From JAMZMI01 sp039944535 (GTDB lineage Bacteria; Bacteroidota; Bacteroidia; Cytophagales; Cyclobacteriaceae): DNA of 64,000 nt. The notes beneath the pieces were generated by a model, which had not been told where the DNA came from, ran no database searches, and worked only from the letters and a program-made list of their open reading frames with translations. Shown here one piece after another: positions 48,228 through 56,900 of this stretch; position 1 is the first letter of the stretch; each line of letters starts with the position of its first letter. The stretch spans positions 310,001 to 374,000 of the forward strand of contig JBDUYP010000004.1 of assembly GCA_039944535.1 (NCBI GenBank), written 5' to 3'. The position numbers and the translations under genes are program-made.

Positions 48228-48395
48228 ATGAAAACTTCATATATAATATTATCCGTACTTATGATTTTGGTGGCAATTGTTCCCGCTATGGCACAAGGAG
48301 CCCCTCCTGCTACACCAATAGATGGAGGCCTGTCAGCTCTTCTAGCTGCAGGTGGCATCTATGGCATCAAGAAAATAAGAGACATGAGAAAATAG
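48228..48395 (+). CDS. Small PID-motif membrane/surface protein (55 residues)
   Basis: Short gene directly after the 45278 gene (16-nt gap) and before a strong terminator, so the two form one operon. The product has a signal peptide (hydrophobic to A-M-A-Q, residue 23), a Pro/Ala linker, then P-I-D-G-G-L-S-A-L-L-A-A-G-G-I-Y-G at 30-46, and a basic tail (K-K-I-R-D-M-R-K). The P-I-D-G-G, short hydrophobic stretch, basic tail plan is the one I recall for the Bacteroidota PID-CTERM small proteins, a tripartite sorting-type signal. Function unknown. The mature part is almost nothing but the motif, so it may act as a surface or sorting accessory for its partner. Confidence 0.75.
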   Translation: MKTSYIILSVLMILVAIVPAMAQGAPPATPIDGGLSALLAAGGIYGIKKIRDMRK

Positions 48396-48419
48396 TCTTG
48401 TAGAGTTAGGACTTAATAG

Positions 48420-48452
48420 CAGCCAATCAAGTTTTGATTGGCTGTTTTTTTA
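48420..48452 (+). terminator. Intrinsic terminator after the 45278/48228 pair
   Basis: A 10-bp perfect stem (48421-48430 AGCCAATCAA with 48434-48443), 3-nt loop, followed by a run of T. It ends the transcript about 25 nt after the small gene. Confidence 0.9.
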
Positions 48453-48511
48453 CCCCTATCACCCTTAAATCTCTCCATTTCTTAAAAATCAATCCTCTAA
48501 GGTTTAGAACT

Positions 48512-51500
48512 ATGAAAAAAACACTTTTACTCATCACTATTCTATACTCTGCGGTAACTCTGGCACAACAAAAGATCGCAGATCAATCCACCTCTTCAGG
48601 CACTGTATCGTACATCGTCCCTGAACCCGACGACTCTAAACTGGTTTTTAGAGGTTCCGGTTCTACATTCTACTTTGTCAACCTTGAGAATCTTTCAATT
48701 AGCAGTGAAACTTATACCGCATTTACAGAAGAAGAAAGAGCAGGAAATGTGGTTTTCGGGAGAGGCACATTGACTTCCGAAGCTTCGGATTTAACCTTTG
48801 TTACCACCTCAGACGCCTTCCATTTAGATTATTATAGCACCGGCGATAACTGGCCCAGGATTTTCACCCAAGCGAGCGGAGGAGCTTATTTCGGATCAGG
48901 GAGATTTGACCCTGACGCAGCAGGACGTGATTTCATTCGCCTCTCAAACGATCTCACTACAGTCACCCGCCCGTTTAACCTTGTTGAAGGAGATGAAGTG
49001 GATCTTATCAATAAAAACATTTACCAGGTGCAAATGACTCCTTTCGGAGACAACAAAATACTCGTAAAGGCCAAAAGATCAACAACTGATGAAGAGTACT
49101 TTGCCTGGGACGACACCAACGAAACACTCACGCAACTAACCGATGTTGACAACAGCGATCCGGATGAAACGCATGCCGTAAACTGGCCTCTTGCCAAAGC
49201 ATACGGAAACAAGGTGGTGTTTTTTTACAAGGATCAGCTTTTCTCCTCTGACGGCACTGCCGAAGGTACTGGACTAATAGATGGTGTCAGTATTGCAGAT
49301 AATGAGGCCATTGGTGGAGCAGATAATTATGTACTTTATGCCCATGACGATTCAGGTGATACAGAATTGTACCTATATACCGATGGTGGATCACCAACCA
49401 AAATAGACTTAAACACCAACGGCAGCTCCTCACCTACTGATTTTGTATCCAATGGCAATCTCATGATGTTTATTGCTGATGATGGAGATGGTTATGAACC
49501 CTTCATTTCCGATGGCTCCATTTCTGGAACAAAGAAGCTTGTAGATATAAACGACGAAGGTGCCTCTATGTCCCCTTCCTCAGCTTATAACATCAAAACA
49601 ATCACGCCGGCTCGCACAGGCTTTGTCTTCAGTGCTTATGATGGCACTTCTACACAAATCTATTACACAGATGGCACCAATGTGGTGGCACTAAACAATG
49701 CAGATGAATACAACGGGTATGCATCCGGCACCAGAGAAGGACTGGCTGTCACATATAATTTTGCGTACTTTTCTGATCAGGATGGAAACATATTTTCAGT
49801 AGCCATTCCTGACAACATCCTTATGGACGGGCAGTGGACTTCAGGCACACCTCAAGCGAATCAATCACTTTATTTTACTGCGGACTACACCTTTTCCTCC
49901 GACCTGTCCATCCGCAGCGCTCATATTCCTTCAGGAGTGACTGTCACTATTCCAGACGGCATTACTGTGGAAGTCACTTCAGTAATTCACAAAAGAGGCG
50001 AGATCAATGTGGAATCGGGTGGCACATTAATCTACAGCGAACCGGTAAACACCATTGAGCTACAAGCCATGGCCAATAAGGTAGATGAATTTCTTAGCGC
50101 AGCGCAAACTGGCAGTGAACCCGGACAATACCCAACAGCAGCAATTGATCAACTGACCGACTCGCTGAGCAAGGCCAATGGCATAATTGAAACAGCAAGT
50201 GATGTACAGGCCATTGCTCAAATGGCCGAAAACCTGCATGAGGCACTGATAGATGTGAGATGGCAAGAGGTTCAGGAAGAATTCGTTTATCTCAATAATC
50301 TGGAAACTGTAGTAGGAGATTTGAAACAAGCTCAAATCCGCAACTTGCTCACATCCAAAAGTCAGGTGGACTACCTCTTGCTAGGAATGCGACAAGCACA
50401 CATGATCGGAATCAGAATCAACATATTCGGTGATGGGCACAACCCCAATGAAGAAATGTACGACTACCTCTACGAACAAGCTGTAGCCAAAGGGTTTAAG
50501 ATATTTGCTAATCCAGCTGAGTGGTCCGGGGGTCGGCGAATCGCATGTGAAAAGTTTGATCAGCCTTTCTGTACCGTAAAAGATATTCCGGAAAAAACGC
50601 AGATTTTAATCAACCGTGTTAAGGATTTTGCCAGTCAATACAAATGTGACTGGATCAATGCATTCAATGAAGACGGTGTGCCAGATGGGGCCTGGAGTGC
50701 AGCCCAATTCAATGAAATATATTCATCATTATATGGAAACCTCAATGGTGCCGACCTGATTGGCCCATGCCCGTGGGGTATTCCGGCAGGTATAGAAGCA
50801 TTGAATAACACCGATATCAAAAACTATATCTCAGTAGCCACTACCCACAATCTGGGCTTTAATCACGATAAATGGGATGAGTTTATTGCTGCGGCCGGCG
50901 ACTTGCCAGTTTGGGACTCTGAAACCAATTTCAATGATAAACATGGAACTGGCACACGTCTAGAAGTGGCAGTAGCAGCGGGAGTTCAGGGCTTGGTCTT
51001 TTATGATAATTGGAGGAATATCAACCTATCCAATGGTACGCTAAGCGCCAATGGTCTAAAAATTCGAGATGCCTATTCCAGCCCTGTTGTTATGGCAACT
51101 AGTTTGACGATTTCAGGTAGCAGTGATATACAAGTAACCAAGTCTGCCAGCCTCAGCGCAGAGGTTCTACCTGCGCATAATACCAACAAAGGGTTGATTT
51201 GGTCGTCAAGCGATGAGAACATTGCTACGGTAGATGATAATGGCACAGTCACTGGAGTGGCTCTGGGTGAAGCGACAATCACCGCAACTACTACTGACGG
51301 GTCAGATGTATCTGGCAGTTTCACTGTCACTGTAGGTCCTCTTCTGGTAACAACGATATCGATAGAGGGTGCAAGTGAAATGATTCATCACGGGACCCAA
51401 AACCTTACTGCCTCTGTTTTTCCAGAAAACGCCAACGATAAATCCCATACCTGGAGTTCTAGCAATGAAGCTATTGCCATTGTAGATGAATCAGGAAATG

Positions 51501-52096
51501 TAACGGCTGTAGCTGTAGGAAATGTAACGATCACTGCTACAGCCAGTGACGAATCTGCCGTCACTGATACGTTTGATCTTACCATTTCCCCCTTGTTAGT
51601 TGCTTCAATAAAAATATCCGGAGAGACAGAGATGAAGTCTGGCTCCTCGCATACTATGTCTGCAGAAGTATTGCCGGAAAATGCTACCAATACCACCATA
51701 ATATGGGAGAGCAGCCAGGCGCAAATCGCATCTATCGATGAGCAGGGTCTGGTAATGGCACTGGAAGCCGGAACCACTACCATCACTGCAAGTGCGGCTG
51801 ATGAATCGGAAATATCAGACGAGTGGAGCCTGACGATCATAGAAGTTTTGGCAAACGATGAAACAGTTCATTTCGCAGTATTTCCCAACCCTTCAAACGG
51901 GCGGTTTTCGCTTAACTTACCGATTTTAAACCATGATTTGAGTTACCACATATTCAACACTGCAGGCCAGCTGGTACAATCAGGAAAGGTATCTGACTCA
52001 CAGCAAATCATTCTAAAAACGCAATCAAAAGGCGTATTCAACCTGATCATCAGATCAGAAAACAAAACTTACAGTAGTCGTCTTCTAATTCATTAA
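48512..52096 (+). CDS. Secreted paralogue of 35976: propeller front, GH-A-like core, 3 Big_2 repeats, T9SS domain
   Basis: 1194 residues from ATG 48512, which gives the signal peptide MKKTLLLITILYS; the open frame begins earlier at 48434 without coding character. Same plan as the 35976 protein: propeller-like region with T-A-E-G-T and F-I-S-D-G-S motifs (20-425), beta-roll, helical spacer (about 510-590), alpha/beta core (about 595-860), three Big_2 repeats (about 865-1115) and T9SS domain (F-P-N-P, from about 1125). The core has the same two acidic sites: Glu720 in W-I-N-A-F-N-E and Glu804 in P-V-W-D-S-E, and the shared A-N-P-A-E run and I-R-(I/-)-N-I-F-G segment. The conserved pair of Glu residues and surrounding motifs in both paralogues supports real enzymes. 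Family unknown. Confidence 0.85.
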   Translation: MKKTLLLITILYSAVTLAQQKIADQSTSSGTVSYIVPEPDDSKLVFRGSGSTFYFVNLENLSISSETYTAFTEEERAGNVVFGRGTLTSEASDLTFVTTSDAFHLDYYSTGDNWPRIFTQASGGAYFGSGRFDPDAAGRDFIRLSNDLTTVTRPFNLVEGDEVDLINKNIYQVQMTPFGDNKILVKAKRSTTDEEYFAWDDTNETLTQLTDVDNSDPDETHAVNWPLAKAYGNKVVFFYKDQLFSSDGTAEGTGLIDGVSIADNEAIGGADNYVLYAHDDSGDTELYLYTDGGSPTKIDLNTNGSSSPTDFVSNGNLMMFIADDGDGYEPFISDGSISGTKKLVDINDEGASMSPSSAYNIKTITPARTGFVFSAYDGTSTQIYYTDGTNVVALNNADEYNGYASGTREGLAVTYNFAYFSDQDGNIFSVAIPDNILMDGQWTSGTPQANQSLYFTADYTFSSDLSIRSAHIPSGVTVTIPDGITVEVTSVIHKRGEINVESGGTLIYSEPVNTIELQAMANKVDEFLSAAQTGSEPGQYPTAAIDQLTDSLSKANGIIETASDVQAIAQMAENLHEALIDVRWQEVQEEFVYLNNLETVVGDLKQAQIRNLLTSKSQVDYLLLGMRQAHMIGIRINIFGDGHNPNEEMYDYLYEQAVAKGFKIFANPAEWSGGRRIACEKFDQPFCTVKDIPEKTQILINRVKDFASQYKCDWINAFNEDGVPDGAWSAAQFNEIYSSLYGNLNGADLIGPCPWGIPAGIEALNNTDIKNYISVATTHNLGFNHDKWDEFIAAAGDLPVWDSETNFNDKHGTGTRLEVAVAAGVQGLVFYDNWRNINLSNGTLSANGLKIRDAYSSPVVMATSLTISGSSDIQVTKSASLSAEVLPAHNTNKGLIWSSSDENIATVDDNGTVTGVALGEATITATTTDGSDVSGSFTVTVGPLLVTTISIEGASEMIHHGTQNLTASVFPENANDKSHTWSSSNEAIAIVDESGNVTAVAVGNVTITATASDESAVTDTFDLTISPLLVASIKISGETEMKSGSSHTMSAEVLPENATNTTIIWESSQAQIASIDEQGLVMALEAGTTTITASAADESEISDEWSLTIIEVLANDETVHFAVFPNPSNGRFSLNLPILNHDLSYHIFNTAGQLVQSGKVSDSQQIILKTQSKGVFNLIIRSENKTYSSRLLIH

Positions 52097-52102
52097 ACCT
52101 TC

Positions 52103-52137
52103 AAAGAAGCCACCCACGCAAGGGTGGCTTCTTTGTC
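52103..52137 (+). terminator. Intrinsic terminator after the 48512 gene
   Basis: Perfect 13-bp stem (52103-52115 with 52122-52134, core GAAGCCACCC) with a 6-nt loop and T-rich 3' end, 7 nt after the stop codon. Confidence 0.9.
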
Positions 52138-52217
52138 ATTACCCTACCTTTCATAAACCCATCGTTATTTGAAAAAATCTTTAAATTACTTACAAAGGCA
52201 ACTAAAGAATCCTCACA

Positions 52218-52898
52218 ATGATGCTTCCTTTCAAATTCACCATTCTCACCTTTATCTTCGGTTTGATCTTAGGGCCACTCCCCGCTCCTGAACCTTATGA
52301 AATCTCAGGACAGGTTACCGCATTTCTGGAAATACCGCTCACTGGAGTAAAGGTTTTAGCTAAGAAATCAGACAAAAGCATCAACACGGATGCCGACGGT
52401 CATTTTACATTCAGAATTGATAGAAATGATATGCTAATTATCACGGCAGATGGGTTTTCTCCATTTAAGATAAAAGTCAATAAGCAGACCACCTTCCCGC
52501 TCCAAATCAACCTGATTCTTCAGGAGAAATATGCCGAAAAGGCCCTTAAAGGCGGTTACCTGACTTCAGACCAATACGAGTACGCCAAAAAAAACTTATC
52601 CAACAAAAACAACAAATTCGCTCAGTATGCAGACATCTACGAGCTGTTGCAGCGGGAGCTTCCGGGTGTTAGAGTCATAAGAAGTGGTGCTCCAGGTGGA
52701 GGAGCTCAGGTTCTATTAAACGGTGTAAATACTATTTCTTTGGACCCAAGCCCAGTTTTTGTAGTGGATGGAATGGTCGTAGAAGACATTAGCTTCATTG
52801 CACCCTTTATGATCGAACGAGTCAATGTCCTGAAGGAAGCTTCTGTATATGGAGCGCGAGGTGCCAACGGGGCAATTGAAATTTATACGAAACAGTAA
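52218..52898 (+). CDS. Stand-alone carboxypeptidase-like + TonB-plug protein without barrel
   Basis: 226 residues with a signal peptide (about 1-22). Residues 25-100 form a carboxypeptidase-like regulatory domain (I-S-G-Q-V-T near its start). After a charged helical linker (about 105-140) comes a plug-like region with E-L-L-Q-R-E-L-P-G-V-R-V, P-V-F-V-V-D-G-M-V-V and Y-G-A-R-G-A-N-G-A-I-E-I-Y-T-K. This is the plug of a SusC-type transporter, but the protein ends there with no beta-barrel. The stop codon is in place and the following DNA does not continue the frame as a barrel, so it looks like a complete small protein rather than a frameshifted susC. Function unknown; possible signalling or decoy partner of TonB or of another SusC. 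Confidence 0.8.
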   Translation: MMLPFKFTILTFIFGLILGPLPAPEPYEISGQVTAFLEIPLTGVKVLAKKSDKSINTDADGHFTFRIDRNDMLIITADGFSPFKIKVNKQTTFPLQINLILQEKYAEKALKGGYLTSDQYEYAKKNLSNKNNKFAQYADIYELLQRELPGVRVIRSGAPGGGAQVLLNGVNTISLDPSPVFVVDGMVVEDISFIAPFMIERVNVLKEASVYGARGANGAIEIYTKQ

Positions 52899-52928
52899 AT
52901 CGGATAAATCTACTGGAGCTAGCGAGAG

Positions 52929-52955
52929 GCACGCTTTACAAAAGCGCGCTAGAGG
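52929..52955 (+). repeat. Hairpin-forming direct repeat, copy 1
   Basis: 27 bp identical to 53296-53322. The core folds as CGCTTT-ACA-AAAGCG extended by further pairs on both sides, with a mismatch at the seventh pair from the loop. If read in frame it encodes T-L-Y-K-S-A-L-E, as does the second copy. Confidence 0.85.
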
Positions 52956-53024
52956 GAATTTTTAACAATGGTAAGTAGAGTGGTGCTATACAAGGTGTTC
53001 ACAGACTTTATCCAGAATAATTAA

Positions 53025-53246
53025 ATGGAAGCGATTAATTTTAAAGTTTTTGAAGCAAAATACGATGGCTTTCTATTCAAAATAGAGGAAGATTATCCAG
53101 AAGTTGGGGTTTATCTTTATGTGTATGAAGGAGGGAATTGTATCAAGGATTTTCTGCAAAATGACATTGGCACATGCAAGCAATTAGCCTTTGAAGAATA
53201 TCAGGTTCCTCTTGATAAGTGGATAAGGAGTGAAAGTCATAATTAA
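53025..53246 (+). CDS. Small hypothetical protein, possible immunity-type protein
   Basis: 73 residues, no signal peptide, acidic (E-D-Y-P-E-V-G-V-Y-L-Y-V-Y-E-G-G). It resembles, by my memory only, small orphan proteins in Bacteroidota with a Y-P-E-V-G-x-Y-L-Y-V-Y motif and a terminal V-P-x-x-x-W. It is flanked by the two copies of a 27-bp hairpin repeat and sits in front of a toxin-tail fragment, which is the setting of immunity genes in polymorphic-toxin loci. Function not established. Confidence 0.5.
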   Translation: MEAINFKVFEAKYDGFLFKIEEDYPEVGVYLYVYEGGNCIKDFLQNDIGTCKQLAFEEYQVPLDKWIRSESHN

Positions 53247-53255
53247 CCCCCAGCT

Positions 53256-53278
53256 GGCGCCAGCGTGTCGCTGGTGCC
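53256..53278 (+). repeat. Hairpin element 2 of the toxin-relic island
   Basis: Stem 53256-53265 with 53269-53278 around loop TGT. Ten pairs, all Watson-Crick except a G-T wobble at the seventh pair from the loop, the same position as the defect in the other hairpins here. No T-run follows, so it is not a terminator. Confidence 0.7.
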
Positions 53279-53295
53279 CACAAAAAGCAGGAGAA

Positions 53296-53322
53296 GCACG
53301 CTTTACAAAAGCGCGCTAGAGG
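53296..53322 (+). repeat. Hairpin-forming direct repeat, copy 2
   Basis: Exact 27-bp copy of 52929-52955, 367 bp downstream. Stem arms 53295-53304 and 53308-53317, loop ACA, with an A/C mismatch (G-T on the other strand) at the seventh pair from the loop. Confidence 0.85.
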
Positions 53323-53421
53323 TCCAAAGTCTAACTGATCATGCCAAAGGCTATATTGATTCTCAAGCAGCAAGTTATGGTGTCGGAACAATAGATATTA
53401 ACCCCTTTTAAAGGTTGAAAT

Positions 53422-53802
53422 ATGTTGATGTATTATTATTTACTTTTTAGAATTTCTCAATTTATAGCAAATCAGAGAGCTATTTTGTTGATTTTTCTCT
53501 TGCAAGGTTTAGTTTCCTTTACAGTCTTAAAGGTGTTGTTGTGTGAGTTAGTAGGCTATGAGGAATATGTGAGATTTTTCCGTGAGGGTATTATTGTTAT
53601 TCCTTGTACAATCGTATTTCTACTTTTAGCAGTTGTTGATAATTCTTTTTTCAAGAAGATGGAAGAAAGAAAAGTATATGAAAAATGGGGAAATGAAAGG
53701 GGAATAATTAAATGGGTGAAGATAGCTTTGATATTAATTGCTAATGTCGTTGTATTTCTTTATTTCGATGATATGATGAATCATTTTCGACATTATTGGT
53801 AA
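53422..53802 (+). CDS. Small integral membrane protein, possible immunity protein
   Basis: 126 residues with three predicted membrane segments (about 15-38, 52-75 and 98-116) and a basic loop between the last two (M-E-E-R-K-V-Y-E-K-W). No known motif. It starts 10 nt after the toxin-tail fragment and is AT-rich relative to the PUL genes around it, which suggests a different origin. A membrane-located immunity protein against a membrane- or periplasm-acting toxin is one reading; a plain hypothetical membrane protein is the alternative. Confidence 0.6.
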   Translation: MLMYYYLLFRISQFIANQRAILLIFLLQGLVSFTVLKVLLCELVGYEEYVRFFREGIIVIPCTIVFLLLAVVDNSFFKKMEERKVYEKWGNERGIIKWVKIALILIANVVVFLYFDDMMNHFRHYW

Positions 53803-53827
53803 TTGAAGAATAGCAGGGCCTCCGTTC

Positions 53828-53848
53828 CCGCCATGCTTTGCATGGTGG
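53828..53848 (+). repeat. Hairpin element 3 of the toxin-relic island
   Basis: Stem 53828-53836 with 53840-53848 around loop TTT, nine pairs with a G-T wobble at pair seven from the loop. No T-run on either strand, so unlikely to terminate transcription. It lies between the convergent genes at 53422 and 53964. Confidence 0.7.
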
Positions 53849-53963
53849 TCTTAAACGACAAGAAAATTAGTCGATTTTCTATATGGGTAATGAGATTCCG
53901 GTATTCCTTCGCTTCACTACAGAAACCCGAATGACGGTTAGAAATCCGATTATACTTGAATCA

Positions 53964-56900
53964 CTAATCGGCTACCATAACTTTCTGTCTATAGCTAGCT
54001 GTTTGAAGGAGATAGATTCCTCCCGGTAAGCGATCTAAGTCATATTGCCCTTCACCTGATAAGGTAGGAGTTGAAAACAGTAAACGCCCTGAGATATTAA
54101 AGACTTTAACTTCATGGTTTTCTGTCTCTGGGAAACGATAATAGAGCTTTTTCCCTGAAACGTATAGACTGCTGTTACTCGCTTCCTCATTGAAACTGAG
54201 TACACTTGCCGTACGCAATGAGAAACGCTCATCAAACGTACCGACTGAGGAAATAAAAGAATAGACTCCTTTAGAAATATCTATGTCCGTTCCATTCAGT
54301 TTGTCATGCAAAATCACTCCAGAAACAGGAATATCGCCTTGAAAATCCACTAAAGAGATTGTGTAATCTCCAGCGGCACCCACACTATATCCTAAAGCAA
54401 CTTCAGACGGATCGCCTTCAGGAAGCCCTTGTATGGCCAGCCTAATTTCTTCTTTCTGCAGAAGCGAATAGAATTTAAAATTCTTTGAACCCAATATGGC
54501 GGCATCATACGCACGATCCATGCCCGCTGTGGCATCATGTGCATATCCGACTATGGTGGCAACACTTGACTCTTCATTACTTAGACTCAATTTGTACGAA
54601 TTGATAGTCATGGTATCTCTGAAAAAACCATCGTCATCATTGTTAGATGGCATGAGCATATTATCATTGAAAATGATCGAAGTAGGTGCAGTAGATTTCA
54701 CAAAAAAGCCCTGACCGCTTCGGATCATTCCATCCCATTTCGTTTCTCCTTCAGCGCGACTGTCCGTGTTCCCCATTGCATTTACAATCAAATAGTCTGT
54801 ATTTAACCCTCGTCCAGTATCAGAGGAATAGTCATCCCAAATGTAAATGGAGCCAGCAATAGCCGCTTCGCTGTTTTCCTGCATAAAAGACTCAAAACTG
54901 ATAGCTGCCGGGTATGGATTGGACACCAAATTAAAGCCCTGATACGGCTCCTCATCCGTCATGGTGTGATCAGTGTAAGTCAAGGCGACATTTATATCTC
55001 CGAAATTGGGAGTGCCATTAAACACCACTTTACCATCCAGGTCGCCAGTAAATGAACTGAAATACCCCTTCCCCACTTCCATAGCTGCAATCGACAGTTC
55101 ATCGGGAGTCTTGAATCGTTTCAAACCGTCGCTTTGGCCTACTTCGTAGGCTTCTGATTCGTCATATGTAAACACAATGGCATTTGTCCCAAGCACATCA
55201 AACGAAGCAGTTTGTACGGGAGCGCCTACTATGCTATATCTACCGGTATTCGATCCAAATGTGGTTTTTCTTTCAATTTGATAATCACTTCCTGATACAT
55301 TACCATAAGTAAGAAGCGATCCTCCAGACTTTAGAATAAGCAAACCATTGTTGCTCATATCCTCGTTTACGGTGAGGGCAGTTTCAGCAGAAATGGTCAC
55401 TGTGGCGTCACCATCAATTTCAACCGATTTGGCTATGAGGCTTTCTGTTGAAGTCCAATCTCCACTAAACGATAAGTTCTTGTTTTCCGGAGGCGTTGAC
55501 TGGCTATTCCAGTTAGCCCCATCCCAATTATAAAGTTCGACAATCGTTAATAGTTGATCTTTCGGATCAGCAGCTTCATAATTATCTGATCCTACCTGCG
55601 TAGCTGTGATGATTACTTCTCCTTCTGATAGCAATGTGACTGTATTTCCGGATACGGTAGCAATGCCCGTATCGGCACTGGCGAATGCTAAAGGATTGCC
55701 ACTTCCCCCTCCTGTAGCTGTGAGTTCAAAAGTGTTAGTGTCTATTATATTCTGTACTGCTATGTCCGGAAAATCAATTTGCTGGGAAGCTTTGCTGATG
55801 ATCAAAGTGCCGGAAGTACTTTCTCCTCCAAAATCCGGATCACTTGCTACTATTGTAGCTACTACATCATATGATCCTGCATCTGTGGGTTCGGCTGAAG
55901 ATCCATCATAAGTGACCTCCACGTCAAGGCCTTCAGGGTATGTAGTTACTTCTGTTTCGTGGGTGTTTCCATCATAGGTTTGTGCCAGATCAGACAGCTC
56001 AATTGAAGCGACGGCATCAGATGTTTGCACTGCACCCAGATCCACATTGACACCCCGAGCATTTCCGTTGATATCTTTTAGCTTTATATCAGAACCATAC
56101 TGCCCCACTCCTAAGACCAGACTACCTGTAGCCGTTACAGTTTCCACGCCGAAACTATTGGTGACGATATTAGGTGAGTCGCCACCATCTATGAGCACTT
56201 CGGCAGAACTCTTTGTGAACGCTGCACTTACAGAATTGGATGGGTCTAGCGTAATGCTGCCATCCAGAGTGATTTTACCGATTAAGTTTGATTGAAAATC
56301 CTCAAAGAAACTTGCATCAGTAGCTGTCACGTCCATGTCTATGCCGGCAGTACTTCCATCTGCCACATTGTCCACCAAAATGTTGTTTATGAATTTAAAT
56401 TCGCCTGAAGAAATCAAGTGCTTAATTGCAGGAGCTGCCGTGGATGGATCCGTTCCGACCGCCACATTGTCTATGAATGTACTGTTAGTAATGACTCCAT
56501 AAGCGTCCGCCTGACTGTTGTTTGCAGTGATTACACGTCCATTGGTTGTATTTCCGGGTGTGGCAAGACCTAATGGGTTATCCAATGTGCCATTGTTATA
56601 AAATACGCAGTTATGTACTTCAAACGAGCCATTGGAACTGGCATGGATCACACCGCTGGCGTAATTGCCCAATTGAGGGTATGCCCCGTTGGTTATCTGC
56701 GGCATGGCGTAATTGTTTGCAAAAGAGCAATCCTCAAAGATCGCCTTGTTATTGCCGCTTCCGCTAACCTGCACGGCACCTCCAAATCTGGCTGTACCGC
56801 TTTCAAACCTACATTTTCGTGCCGTAAAAACACTTTGACCTCCATTGCTTTGCGTTATATTGACAATGCCCCCTCCAATATTGCTGCCGTACCATCCACA

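Larger units (their letters stand above)
53247..53411 (+). pseudogene. C-terminal tail fragment, probably of a polymorphic toxin or Rhs-type protein
   Basis: An open frame (starts after a stop at 53244-53246, ends TAA 53409-53411) with no start codon near its front. The readable end is E-V-Q-S-L-T-D-H-A-K-G-Y-I-D-S-Q-A-A-S-Y then G-V-G-T-I-D-I-N-P-F. It begins inside the hairpin repeats. A tail without a body next to small immunity-like genes fits a displaced toxin tip. It ends 10 nt before the next gene, the usual toxin-immunity spacing. Family of the toxin not recognised. Confidence 0.45.

Noticed and set aside
53828..53848. Transcription terminator between the convergent genes at 53.8-54.0 kb
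   Set aside because: The hairpin has no T-run on either strand and shares its geometry with other hairpins in the island.
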